From Phaffia rhodozyma (lineage: Eukaryota; Basidiomycota; Tremellomycetes; Cystofilobasidiales; Mrakiaceae): a DNA stretch of 64,000 bases. The stretch lies in NCBI GenBank assembly GCA_014706385.1, contig JACGZH010000003.1, forward strand, positions 1,753,501 to 1,817,500, read 5' to 3'. The notes under the pieces were generated by a model. The model did not search any database. It saw nothing but the letters and a program-made list of their open reading frames with translations, and was not told the origin of the DNA. Both the position numbers and the translations under genes were made by a program. Of this stretch, positions 9,106-20,432 are shown piece after piece; position 1 is the stretch's first letter; the number at the start of each line of letters is the position of its first letter.

Positions 9106-12100
9106 CTAGAAAACTTCTCGCAAATTGACGGGAACCTATTTACTCAAAGATAATTCAAACGTAGGTTGGTAAGCAAATCCTCGACAATACATCCATATCA
9201 AGAAATCAGCTAGTCTCACCTCAGAACATTTGAATTTGTACGCGCACTCGATGCTTCGGAGCATTTCTACATCGCCTCCATTGGCTTGAATCAAATTGAC
9301 GACTACGCCTGGTCGGCTATGAGAGATTGTCTGAGCAGGGGATACTCTGTTGGCCGAACGTCGTCATAGAGAGCGAACAACTATATGTTAGCCGTTGCAA
9401 CTAGAAAACGTGTGAGGAACAAGAAGTTCGACGGAAAGACATACCGTTGAGCGTATCCCTCGACAGATCTAGGCAGGTCATAATTGATCACCAGACGCAC
9501 CACTCCGACATCACTGGCCTTGACAGTCAGGTCAAAGATGACCAACACTTTACTTCGACCGTTAGTGGAAGGGTTTCGGAACTTTGTCAAGAGAGCCGAT
9601 CGGGCCTGAGTGCCCATATCGGGATGCTGTCGAGATCCAGAAGCAATCGAGAAGAAAAAAGCTCAATCAGTAAGTCGCCTGTGGCAAACCTGGCTCACTA
9701 AATATATGGTTTACTTACCAAGAATAGAGCCTCAACGCCACGGTTGGACAATTTGTACACGACAGAGTCCATAGCAGCTTCACTACCAACAAACACAATC
9801 GCTGGTAAGATGGTTTCGTCATCCAGCAGATCCGCCAAAGCATCCAATTTCCACTCCTTGGCCTGGTTGGCCTCGCTGCCCGTTCCTGTCGCACGACCCG
9901 ATCCAATCGCTCCTGTTTCGGCACTAGCTCTGGAAGGACCATGCGTCGTGAAAGCCAGGTACAGGTAGAGATGTTTGAGACCACCGGCGGCCGCGCCACC
10001 CACCGAAGAGGTTGCCAGGTCAATATTCGCTGACGTGATGGACGAAGCGCCTTGGCCACCTCCACCTCCTCCTCCTCCGCCTCCACCATCTCTTCTGACA
10101 AGCACTCGGACGGGCTCTCGAACCTGAATCGCGTTACTGAAGTTTAACACGTCCTGTGGAACCGTATTTGAGAACAGGCAAGTCTGACGTTCGACACCGT
10201 TGTTATTTACTCCTTCCACGGGTCCTGGCATATGTACCGATCCAATAGCTCCGGCTGGGTTGTTGCCTGGGAACCGACGAGAAGTACCTGGGAACTGGGT
10301 ACTGGAAGCGGGGTTGAAAGGCGAGGAAGCTCCGGTATCGTAGGGAGAAAGGATGGAAGGAGACATCAGGGCTCCACCCCCGGGAACTGCACCCGCCAGT
10401 CCTCGAGATCGGGGCAGGGGAAGTTTCTTGACGACCTCGATCTGTCGTTTACAAAGAACAGTTAAGATAGAATACTTGAGATGCATGTATGATCAGCATC
10501 GCTCACAAAAAGAAAAATCGACTTACGACAAACTCATAAAGGTTTCGAGCGATAAGTTGGTCAACCTCATCAATCTAGATAAGGAGTATACGGATTTCAT
10601 AAGCAAGGAAATTTAAAACAAAGGAAAGAGAGATAATCCAACTTACCACCAAGAACCTGACGAGCTCTCCGCTCAAAGCTCTAGAGGAAGTGAACAGCTC
10701 AGAGATCTTGGCCGGCGTACCAACCACAATTGAAGGAGCCAGCATTCGCTGCTCGTCGATCCAGCCTCCGTTGGAATTGTTGGCGGACGAAGATCCGACA
10801 CAGAGCGAAGATCGAAGACCGAGAGGGGTGGCTAGGTCTCGAACGCTTATTACATTTTCGTGCACAAGCCACCTGGTGTCATCTTTCTGCGCACATTTGA
10901 ACTCAAACAAAGAAAATAACGAACAGTTTATAGGCCTGTGTCGCCTGATCAACAGTAGTGGTGATGATCACTACTTGAGGGCCCTTGTAGGGCCCACTGA
11001 CAGGATGGGATAAGCAGGCATTGATTCCGGGCACGACACTGGTAAAGATAAGCACATAGATGGATGAGGAACACCTCAATAAAGCAGAATAAATCCATGT
11101 CTGAAGCAAGCTCACTAAGCAATGATCCTTTCCTGAGTCGGGGGGGCTTGAGCAATGATATCCGCTCCTCGAAGAAGGAAAGGCAAAGCCCTCTGTTGAA
11201 CCTTGTTGGGAGGTCCAATTCTATCAAGATGCAGTGAAAGAAGACGTCAGCTCATATCTTACACATGGACACCATAAGATAGTCTGAGGAGTGACTGGAC
11301 TTACCCATATTTGAGAACAGCTCTCAATAATTCTGGAACAAGACCGACTTGGTCCCACTTGGTAACGTTGTGAGCTGTACCAGGACCCATGTTGGACCCT
11401 CCAGGAGTGACAGGACCCGGAGGCGGAGCAGGCCAACCACTTTCGTTTGAGGTCTGTATTTCCTAACATGCAAGGTTTATCAACGTTAGATATATGCGTT
11501 TCAGTTGGTATGATCTTCAGACAATGAATTGATAAATTTGACTAGCCTCGTAACTATCCACTCTACTCAAGTTTATTACTGGCCTTCGCAACCCAGTCGC
11601 TCCGGGCGTCGGCGGCTTGTCTCCTGTATTTGTACCTACTCCACCGCTAGTACCGGTGTATGGACTCGAGAAACTTCTAGCCATATCTGGCCGACCGGAG
11701 AGAGCGCTTCCTGGCCTGGATCCTGGCGCATTGATCCATTGGGTGGCGGCAGCTAGAGACATACCGGCAGGCGTTCCTGGTCCTCCACCAGGCGAAGGCA
11801 GAGGGAACGCAGGTGAGAGCGGAGCTGCCGTTCCACCGGTCATGCCAGGCGCGACGAAAAACGGGGAGGGGGTGTGATGCGCCGAAGGGGAGGATACTCC
11901 TGATGTAAGCGCAGGAGTCGGTCCTCCTGTAGGCGTGACCGTCTTGGAATCAGGCAACGTCAGGTTGAAAGGCACTTGCTCCCGGCGATACTGATTAGGC
12001 ATCGGCGAGGGAAGATCCATTTGAGGGGTCACCGTTGTTCCTTTAGATGTCTGTTGCTGGAGCGCAACGAGAGCTTGAAGCTGGCTGACCGAAGTAGAGA

Positions 12101-12840
12101 GCGTCATGACCTGACTGGCGAGCAATCGAATCGCATCGGGCGACATCTCTGTTTGTCGATCTCGGACACTATTGTTGTTGCCGTTGATGTCAGCAGTACC
12201 AGAGTTGGAGGGAAGAGAGAGTCCAGGAGGTACTGGCGAACGGCTGGCATTAGCCTGTACCGAGTTCGAATGAACGGAATACGATTGAGAAGTCGAAGAG
12301 TTTGAGGAAGTCGGCCGGTTGGGAAGAAGAGACGTCAGAGAAGTATTCAAGTTGACGAGTTGCCCGGACAAAGATAGGACAGATGCTTCGGTCTGAGTAA
12401 TCCTCTGAGTCAAGTTCTATGAAACCAACAAAAAAAAGACGACAAGAATCGTGACGTTGATGAGCGTGTGAGCTGGTCCTCAAGATGAAAAGAACCTTTT
12501 TCAGACGGACTAACCTTGATCAAAGGACTATCTCGAAGAAGCTTATCTAGCTCGTTGTCGACATGAATGTCTTGCTGTACACCAAGACCAACTCCGGGCG
12601 AAGGAAGAGGCAAGGCCCCTCCCTCTCCGATGATGCCCTCCCAGCCTCCAACCCTACTGCCTCCAGATACACCCCAGACGTCATTCTGTCCGTTGCCATT
12701 AGCTCCCCAGACTGCACCATAAGCAATACCTCCTATCCCAGGAGTAGCCCTTCCACTACAGGGAATAACGACTGAGGCAGCTGGAGTCTTGTTATTAATC
12801 TCCTTAGCTATTCCAGGAGTGGTCTGTGATGGGGCGGATC

Positions 12841-12872
<32 letters not shown>

Positions 12873-13204
12873 GGCGAAGGTGTGAACACGCCGGCTTGAC
12901 CATTCAAACCCGTCCCTCCAGGGGACGAAGGTCGAGATGCTGCTCCAGTTCCTCGAGCTCCACTACTAGTCGCACCAAGACCTCCATTAGCACTGGGGTT
13001 TGAAGACGAGGTGTTGGAAGAAGTTGATGAAGCGGACAGCGTCGCCTTATGCGATGGCTTCCATTCTGTTCTTGGCGAGCTGGGTTCGGGAGTACTGATA
13101 TTAGGCGTGGTCGCATTGAAGGAATCTGACGAAGTGGACGTGTATGAAACGTGAGTCCGGAGAGGAGACGGCGGAGGGAGTTGAGAAGGTGGCAATCTTG
13201 GCAT
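9106..13204 (-). CDS. eIF4A-like DEAD-box fold with degenerate helicase motifs, long low-complexity N-terminus
   Basis: I recognise the fold but no named gene. About 11 exons encode roughly 1,100 residues. The first about 550 are Ser/Pro/Gly/Ala-rich, with a poly-Ala run and a possible short coiled coil (TQRITQTEASVLSLSGQLVN). The helicase core then starts with WDQVGLVPELLRAVLKYG and VQQRALP (Q motif kept). Motif I reads AQAPPTQERI (11124-11153) where eIF4A has AQSGTGKT; Ia reads TTTVDQA; Ib TPAK; II DEVD (10560-10571); III SNT; V FDLTVKASDV; VI YAQRVSPAQTISHS in place of YIHRIGRSGR. Spacer blocks match eIF4A closely: EWKLDALADL, VINYDLPRS, GVVVNLI, final VPVNLREVF. Long inserts sit between motifs II and III and again (poly-Gly) before EWKLDALADL. 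ATP hydrolysis looks impossible; an RNA- or eIF4G-binding scaffold is conceivable but unproven. Confidence 0.75.
10053..10089. repeat. Trinucleotide-like tract coding poly-Gly
   Basis: CCA/CCT/CCG units on the plus strand encode eleven consecutive glycines on the minus strand, inside the eIF4A-like protein between its two RecA-like domains. The codons are mixed rather than a pure repeat. Confidence 0.7.
12842..12870. repeat. (AGC)n microsatellite coding poly-Ala
   Basis: A pure run of nearly ten AGC units. Read on the minus strand it gives consecutive GCT alanine codons in the low-complexity N-terminus of the eIF4A-like protein. Pure triplet runs vary in length between strains. Confidence 0.85.
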
Positions 13205-13590
13205 GCTGAAGAACCTGATCAGAGATCAATTAGGGACACGATAGATCGGAGAAATGCTTCCTGATGAGGAACGAAGATGTTTTCGAAAGATGTGTTGATG
13301 TGATGGCGACTGACGGGCCAATGTCCAGGTCCAAAACAGTTGTAGGAGAAAAGAACAAGGACTGAAAAGGATGAAAGGATACTTTGTAGTACAATGAAAA
13401 GTTTGTAGGATACAGTGGTCTTCCAAATGTCGAGACTGCCGGACAGATAGAACGATACACAGAATGTAAAGAGATGAGCCATCTTTTGTTCTGTCAAAAA
13501 TAGCCGTCCTGGACGGTTACAAAACCGCTTCTCACGTAGGACACTCACAAAGATTGAACGATACACTGTTGACTATGAAGAAGTCCGATC

Positions 13591-13633
13591 AGAGAAAGAA
13601 AAAGAAAAAGAAAAAGAGAGAAAGGCAAAGAGA
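13591..13633. repeat. Polypurine tract (AAAAAG units)
   Basis: A run of A and G (apart from one C near its right end) with tandem AAAAAG units, upstream of the start of the leftward eIF4A-like gene. In the transcribed sense it is a C/T tract, about 390-430 bases before the ATG. Confidence 0.7.
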
Positions 13634-13952
13634 GCTAGAGACTGGCTTTCTTGTTGGTTCGTTGGCTTGTTGACTTATGAACCAAACAGTTGAGCAAGGA
13701 AGGAAAAGAGGATAGTCGTTCCGATGAAAGCAAAGAGGAATGGAAGAAAAAAAGGAACATCATTCTCGCTGATGGCTTACGTAAGCAGTCGTTTCGTCAT
13801 AGTGTCGATCTAGACATCTTTTTCTATTCATGTTGGGCGGGCGGTCGTCTTTTTGCTCAGCCTGAACATACACGATACAGATGGGTTCACGAAAGATATC
13901 AAGATGATGACCGAGAGAGTTATACAAGCTACAATATATTTGGCCCTGTCTC

Positions 13953-13955
<3 letters not shown>

Positions 13956-13998
<43 letters not shown>
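13956..13998. repeat. (AC)n dinucleotide repeat, about 21 units
   Basis: An unbroken AC run of 43 bases. It begins three bases beyond the stop codon (14002-14004) of the leftward FMP32-like gene, so the mRNA would carry a (UG)n tract right at the start of its 3' untranslated region. Confidence 0.95.
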
Positions 13999-13999
<1 letters not shown>

Positions 14000-14001
14000 C
14001 C

Positions 14002-15516
14002 CTACGCGCTTCCCTGGACACCACCCATACATTCTCTCCCTGTCCCATCCTCATCCGCTTCACCAAATACAGCTCCTGGCCAGGGACCGAGTCTCTTTCC
14101 ATTGTTAGAATGATCTCCGTATGAATTTGTGCTGCCGCTTATTGAAGGATATGCCGAAGATGAGGGAGCATAGCCAACTGACTGGAATGATGACGACGAT
14201 GTTGACAGTGGCGGTGGAGCAGGAGCGGGAGGAGTTGTTGGTGGAAATTCAGTCAACAACGTGGTAGATCCAACGATGAAGAGGACGAATATCGCAATGC
14301 CAACGATTCCTTTCCGAGTGGTGTCCCATTTGTATTGTTCGATATCTGTTCGAAGGTCTCCCAACGAAATAGTAAACTTGTTGTTCAGTTCCTGAGTGTT
14401 GTGATACGAACAAAAGAATTTATAAAACAATCATGGCAAGATTAGCACCTCGTATATATCTAGGGCAGTCTAACAAAATTCACCTCAATCGCAATCTCAT
14501 ATGCCTTTTGTTCTACCCTAGTGTCTGCTTTTCGGTTTTCTAATTCAATCTCGATACTGATTTGCAGATTCAACGAATTGGAAAAAAGTCATTCGATGTT
14601 TCAGACCGGGTTGATTCATGAAGAGCTTCTTGGAGAAAAAAAATTGAAAGAAACGAGAGTATAGACTTACTCGTGTTTCAGCTGTTCCATAGATTCCTTG
14701 ATTCTAACATCCAATGATTCGACCTCCCGTTCAGTAATCATGGTCAAAGATCGCCTGGTAGCTTCTTCATTCCTCGTCCGTAGAGAGAGAACTGTCCTGA
14801 GCTCTGACAACGCCGCTCTGAAGAGATAAGCTTGCTGTCAGTCAGGGAAGAGAGAAAGCAAAAGTAGATGATCAGTTACTATACAAAAAGTGGTTGAGGA
14901 TAAACATCGCCATTCAAAAACATACGTTCTCCATATCCTCTTTGCTCATCAACTGATCCCTCGCCTTCTCAGTCCTTGCAATCACCAACGCTCTTGTTGC
15001 CAACATAAGTTCTCTCGCTACACCGGATTCTATCGTAGACTTTTCCAAATGCTTCACGATCGAATGGGTATCGAACGGGTGAGGGTGGAACTCTTTCGAT
15101 CTAGGGGGACTGTGCGGTGGCCTCGGCAGATTTAAAGGCTCAACCAAAGCCGGGGCTGATGTGGGCTGGACATGCTGGCCTGCGTACGGATGATTCGAAT
15201 GGGAAGACGGCGGTGGAGAAGAAGAGTTTGGAGACGCATTTGACGAGATGTCTATGAACGGACCACTCGAGGAAGATGTCTGAAAGGAAGAGGAAGAGCT
15301 GGGTGATGACGATGATTCAGAGGGAGGGTGAATCTGGGACGCATGAAGGAGTTCCGGATGGAGTGTGTTCAATGGGGGTGTAGGGAATGCGACATCGGAC
15401 GTAGTCGGTTGGGGAAGGGTGATCACACTTCTCTTAGGCAAGGTTAGAGCTGCTGTAGGTATCTGCACAAGCCTACGCCGAACGGACGAGAGCAGTATTG
15501 CTGTCGATTGCTTCAT
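14002..15516 (-). CDS. DUF1640 / MCUR1-FMP32-like mitochondrial coiled-coil protein
   Basis: Member of the family of yeast Fmp32 and animal MCUR1/CCDC90, inner mitochondrial membrane proteins linked to proline or calcium handling and cytochrome oxidase assembly. The ATG at 15516 opens a basic, Ser/Arg-rich leader (MKQSTAILLSSVRRRLVQ), a probable mitochondrial presequence. After a Ser/Pro-rich linker comes FDTHSIVKHLEKSTIESGVA, the family's 'F-D-T-x-x-x-V-x-x-L-x-x-x-G' start, then long charged helices over three introns (ELRTVLSLRTRNEEATRRSL; KESMEQLKHE; TDIEQYKWDTTRKGI) and a single membrane span GIAIFVLFIVGSTTLL. A Pro/Ser/Gly-rich tail follows the span and is longer than usual. An upstream in-frame start codon (15636) would bury the presequence, so 15516 is preferred. 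Confidence 0.78.
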
Positions 15517-16484
15517 CTTAAGACGACGGCCCGAAACGAGAGCGAAAGAACAAGAGATATAGACACAGAAGATGAGAAAGGAGTTGCCTATATGTTGCTG
15601 AGTTAGGTTGAGAGGCAGATATGAAGAAAACGACACAAGCTGAACAAAACATGATGAATTTAAGTGACGAAGCTTGTCGGCTAATAGGAAGCGTTCAAAC
15701 TGTGTACCTTGTGACTACACTGAATAAGAATGCCCTCCTATTTGAATCGTATAATCCTTCCAATCAATCTCAATATTTGTTGTAGTTTGCGATTCTGTAT
15801 TCGATAGGAAATTATTAGAGTACGTATCACAATCTTTCGTAGTCATATCGTTCGCGCTGTTTACATCGTAAGGCTTTCCGATCGTCTTCCTCAATCTCGC
15901 TTCGTTCTGTCAGCTTTTCACCCCGGTACACTTTATACCTCCTTGCGAGTACGCTATCAGACCTTTTCTCAATCTTGTCTGTGAGCCAGACGTGTTCGTC
16001 GCTCGACTTCACTCAACTGCTTGGTATCGTGCTTACCATTTTGATATTTCTCTCTCACAGGCCATCTCGCTCAGTTGGCGTGCTTCCCTTGAACGTTCAT
16101 TTCGGGTCTGTGGTCCGTAAATACATATCCAGATCACAAACTTCACGAACCTTTTGAGCTTGGTAAGTTCTTTGGAAACTCTTAATTTACCTCAAGCAAG
16201 GAATCTGTAGTGTCGTTCAGGCAGTACATGCTATCTTGAAACCTATCTCTCACACTCTTGGCTTCTCTCTCGCTTAATACTCTTTGTTCGCCCTCTGGCC
16301 GTTCTCATCTCCGTCCTTTCCCTCCTTCGCCCTCTTTTTCCTCGCTCTTCCTCAATCACAACGAACTAGATCAGACAGACACTCGAAGTCTCTGATCTTT
16401 CATTGCATCTCGAAAATAGACTGCCAACCCTCCAATCTGACCGTGCCCTGACATCTGCCTAAACACGACGACTCGATCTTTCTC
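15517..16484. promoter_or_regulatory. Divergent intergenic region FMP32-like / AGC kinase
   Basis: Nearly 970 bp between two genes transcribed away from each other, so it carries both promoters. The right part (about 16240-16440) is strongly C/T-rich on the plus strand, fitting a kinase leader. The gap may hold untranslated leader introns. No other gene recognised. Confidence 0.45.
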
Positions 16485-19400
16485 ATGAGTTCCTCGGCTT
16501 CGTCTCCAATGTCTCAAAAGTCCAACTCAGGAACAAAATGGACAAAGATGTTCAAGTTCTCCTCCAAATCTCGCTCGGCCTCATCTAACTCGAACTCAGG
16601 AGCTCCGACCGGCACGAGCAACAGTGGAGTGAATAGCTTGGAAGATCCTAGCTGGACCAAATCCTACAGTGATGAACACTCTCTTCCATCCAGTCGGTCT
16701 TCCTCTCAAGTCAATCAGGCTAGGTTGAGATCTCCCAGTGGAGCTTTCGCTTTGAATCCCTCCTCGTCTCCATTCATCCTGACTGGGGATCCCGAACCAA
16801 TTCATCTGGAAGCTAATTCCTCGTCCTCCTTCACTGCCTCAGAGGACACTCGGCCATCCAACTCTAATTCATCATCCTCACCTCAGATGAGCGGAGGCTG
16901 TACTTCGGGTCCATCCTCCCCGTCGCCTATGAAGTCATCGTGGTCGAAGCTTTCGTCGTCTTCCAAGACTGATAAGTACAAAGGTCTTGGGAAATCTTCT
17001 TCGACCGGGCTTGGTTCCTTGCTGAAACCAAACGGGGATTACTCAACCAACGGAGAGAAGGGGAGCTCACAGATCAGACTAGTCTCCACGCCTTCATCAT
17101 CGTCAATCTCTGTCGAGACAGGAGCTCATCCGTTTCCTCATCCACCACCTCCACCACCGGAACCGTCATCGTCATCCTCTGGAGGATCAGCAACGACTCG
17201 GTGGATCCGTCGAGTGGCCTCGGCCCCAAATACTAAACTCTTTGGAAGCAACGGGCTTGGATCGAGTCAGAGCAAGCAGCCTGCGACCCAGATTCCAACA
17301 TCAAAGAACACGTTCTTATCGGCTTCGTTCACGGAACATGTCCAGGCCAACGGCTCAAGCTCTGGTGGGAAGCAATCAAACCTCTCATCATCGAATGAGG
17401 CCGAGTCCCTGGAAAAGTCATCGTCTTCCCCGTCAAGGTTGAGATCAGGGTCCAAATCGAAGCCATTCGCCCCTCAGAAGAATCTAGGAATTGCCGACAT
17501 ACCGGAAAGCCCTCAGAAACTAGCTTTCAGACGGACTTATAGTTCCAACTCGATCAAACTTCGTTCGGTAAGTCATCTACGAGTTATTTTTGAAATTTAG
17601 CATGTTGGTCATCAGCGAAACGCAAGACTAATTATATATGCGTGCTCGTGGTTATCTATATTGTCGTCCGATCAGGTTGAGGTTGGACCTAGCTCTTTCC
17701 AGAAGATTAAGTTGCTAGGTAAAGGAGACGTCGGAAAGGTGTATCTGGTACGAGAAAAAAAGTCAGGTAACTTGTTTGCAATGAAAGGTACGCTTGCAGT
17801 TTGACTTTCGATGATTGATACATGCGTTGCGCGTTTCGCTAATCGACATTCAACCGTGGACCTATACAAACTTGTCTTTTGAATAGTCCTGTCCAAGAAG
17901 GAGATGATCAAGCGAAACAAGATCAAACGGGCTCTGGCCGAACAAGAAATCCTGGCCACCTCGAACCATCCGTTCATCGTGACACTGTTTCACTCATTTC
18001 AGTCTGAGGATTACTTATATTTCTGCATGGAGTATTGTATGGGCGGCGAATTCTTCCGAGCCCTTCAAACGAGACCTGGAAAATGCCTACCGGAGGAGGA
18101 CGCCAGATTTTATGCGGCAGAGGTCATAGCTGCACTAGAATATCTGCATTTGATGGGATTCATTTACAGAGATCTCAAGCCAGAGAGTATGTCGACCTCT
18201 CTTTCCTCTCTTCTCACTAAGTAGGTTGTTCCGCGAATGTCCGCTGATGATCCCTCCTATGGGATACTCAGACATTCTGCTCCACCAGTCTGGTCACATC
18301 ATGCTTTCAGATTTTGACTTGTCGAAACAATCGGGCGAGCCAGGAGGTGCCCCTGCATTGATACGGACGAGTGCTTCTACAGGTGTATGTTCTCTTAGTC
18401 AGCTTTTTCTCTGCACATATACTAAACGAAGTCTTAATGGCTAACCTGAATTGTGCTACCTCTTTTTCTCTGTCATGATATCTATAGATGCCTATGGTAG
18501 ATACTCGTTCTTGTATCGCCGACTTCCGAACAAATTCATTCGTCGGGACAGAAGGTGCGCTTGTCTTGCTAGAAGCTAAGTAGACCGTTGCAGGGACTGT
18601 CATCAGTTGTCTGATCTCCTATTTCTTTTCCTCCTTTCTCTTCTAATTCGTCATCAAAAGAGTACATTGCTCCTGAAGTAATAAAAGGAACTGGACATAC
18701 CTCAGCTGTAGATTGGTGGACATTAGGAATTTTGGTCTATGAGATGATCGTATGTGTTTATGATCCTCTTTCGTTCATATTCACACACTTTGGCTCTAAC
18801 AACAACTTTTCTTGCGTATACTGGCAGTTCGCAACTACTCCGTTCAAAGGCCAGAACCGAAACGCAACCTTTTCAAACGTGCTAAAACACGAGGTCAACT
18901 TTCCGGAACATCCAAACGTGTCTGCGTAAGTTTTGGCCGTTTGGTTACATCGATTCTTCCAACTATATAACTGATGAACCATCGCGGACGTTGTCCTTGG
19001 TTTCAACAGGAATTGCAAGTCCGCCATTCGCAAATTACTTTGCAAAGAAGAGATTCGTCGACTTGGCTCTCAATCAGGAGCCAGCGAGGTAAAGGGGCAC
19101 AAGTGGTTCATGCCTCTAAACTGGGGACTACTTCGAAATATGACTCCACCTGTTCGTTTCAGTCTTATCTCAACCTCCATCATTATACTCTGTCTCGTAA
19201 TCCAACAACTAGCTGACCTTTTTTTTGGGCGCACGATTTGAAAGATTGTCCCTGCGACGTCAAATGGCGTGGACGCTGTCAATTTCCGGCATATACGAGA
19301 CAGCAAGTCGCTAGATTTTGAAGAGCATGGGCCAGTCGCTCCTGTATGTTCTTGTTCTCGTTCTCGTTCCTTGACGACTCCCCTTCATAAGAATGTCTCT

Positions 19401-19654
19401 GCTTCTAACTCGCCTTTTCGTTTCCACTATCATTGCCCATGCCCTGCCTTCTACATCATCAGTCTCAGCTCATTCGAGGCGTTGCCGGTCATCCCATCAC
19501 CCCTGGCACGCCAGGATTTCCCTCCCCACCTGAGCTAGTAGATGCTTCAGGTCTACCAGCCCCGTTAGAAGCAGAGCATAACCCGTTCGGCGAGTTCACG
19601 AGCGTGACAAAGAGTTATGATGACCCTTACGCTTGGGCTGGCAAGTCTTCTTAA
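16485..19654 (+). CDS. AGC Ser/Thr kinase of the NRC-2 / Fpk1-Kin82 group
   Basis: Probable flippase kinase. Exon 1 encodes a Ser-rich N-terminal region of about 360 residues. The kinase domain then spans many small exons: [20 protein letters not shown] (glycine loop), FAMK (VAIK lysine), IYRDLKPE joined across an intron to NILLHQSGH (catalytic loop), SDFDLSKQ (Mg loop), [15 protein letters not shown] after an intron (APE), [14 protein letters not shown], and RRLGS near the domain end. DFD instead of DFG is normal for this AGC subgroup. A long insert with [20 protein letters not shown] before the APE motif is also typical. After the domain, [20 protein letters not shown] and [20 protein letters not shown] form the C-terminal tail. 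Relatives phosphorylate Drs2-type lipid flippases; that role is inferred from family. Confidence 0.9.
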
Positions 19655-20432
19655 GGTCTTATCTTTCTCGGCATGCTAAACACAAAGATAATTATCTTGA
19701 TGTTGCTCATCTTCGTAGTTTTTGGTGTTTAATCTCGTCTATCACGTTCGTTCCCTTCGTCTTCATCCTTCAGTCCTCCGCTCTCTCTTTGGTCGCCTTT
19801 TCTTCTTTCCGGTCTTCTCTCTTCTTTCTGTTCCTCTATCATCTCCTCTTATCTGCTTTCTTCCCAAATCGACAGTCTGAACTATATCTGTTACACTTCG
19901 CTCTTTTCATAACATATCACGTGCGTAGATTCATCTAGTCTTTTGTATGCTTGTCCTTTTCATATCCCTCAAAGAATCCCTCTCCTTCTCCAATTCCATA
20001 TTCACGGTTCTCGGTTCGAGAATTTCATATCTACACTCTTCTGACTCTTCCTTTCTTTTGTGATCGTGCTTGTGTACTTCTACCTGATGACCTTGCTTAA
20101 TTGATGAATCAAGTATCTCATCGCATGTTTTTCTCATAGACCGGCATTATGAATCTTGTCTGTGGAACGCCAGATTTGAGCGGCCTCATACACTAATGGC
20201 CGACGGACTGAGAGTAAATGTTGACCAGGATAGCATTTATAACTCAGAGTTAGGGTTACATTCAATACCCTTCTTCATACTCATATCTGCTTTTTATCAA
20301 TCACCAACCGATTATTCAGTTCCGTCATTACCAACATCACAACCACCATCTTTGTCTGACCGTTATTATTCCAGGTGTCTTCGTATACAGGTTTACGTCT
20401 TTGTATAACGGCTCTTTTTTGAGTGTAAAACC
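19655..20432. other. Gap between AGC kinase and CRIPT
   Basis: Tandem genes; this holds the kinase 3' flank and the CRIPT promoter. It is C/T-rich from 19740 to 19880. A 70-codon frame at 20196 has no recognisable domain. No RNA gene seen. Confidence 0.55.

Larger units (their letters stand above)
13205..14001. other. Gap between eIF4A-like start and FMP32-like stop
   Basis: Holds the promoter and leader of the leftward eIF4A-like gene and the 3' flank of the FMP32-like gene. A polypurine tract with AAAAAG units lies at 13591-13633 and a CA repeat at 13956-13998. The 144-codon plus-strand frame starting at 13690 runs through the CA repeat and shows no domain; I do not accept it as a gene. 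Confidence 0.55.

Noticed and set aside
13690..14124. 144-codon plus-strand open frame between two minus-strand genes
   Set aside because: It owes its length to the AC repeat, has no domain, no plausible splice structure and overlaps the coding end of the FMP32-like gene.
18301..18345. DFD instead of DFG in the AGC kinase, suggesting a dead kinase
   Set aside because: DFD is the normal Mg-loop sequence in the NRC-2/Fpk/Kin82 group, and the VAIK lysine, HRD-like YRD and APE motifs are present.
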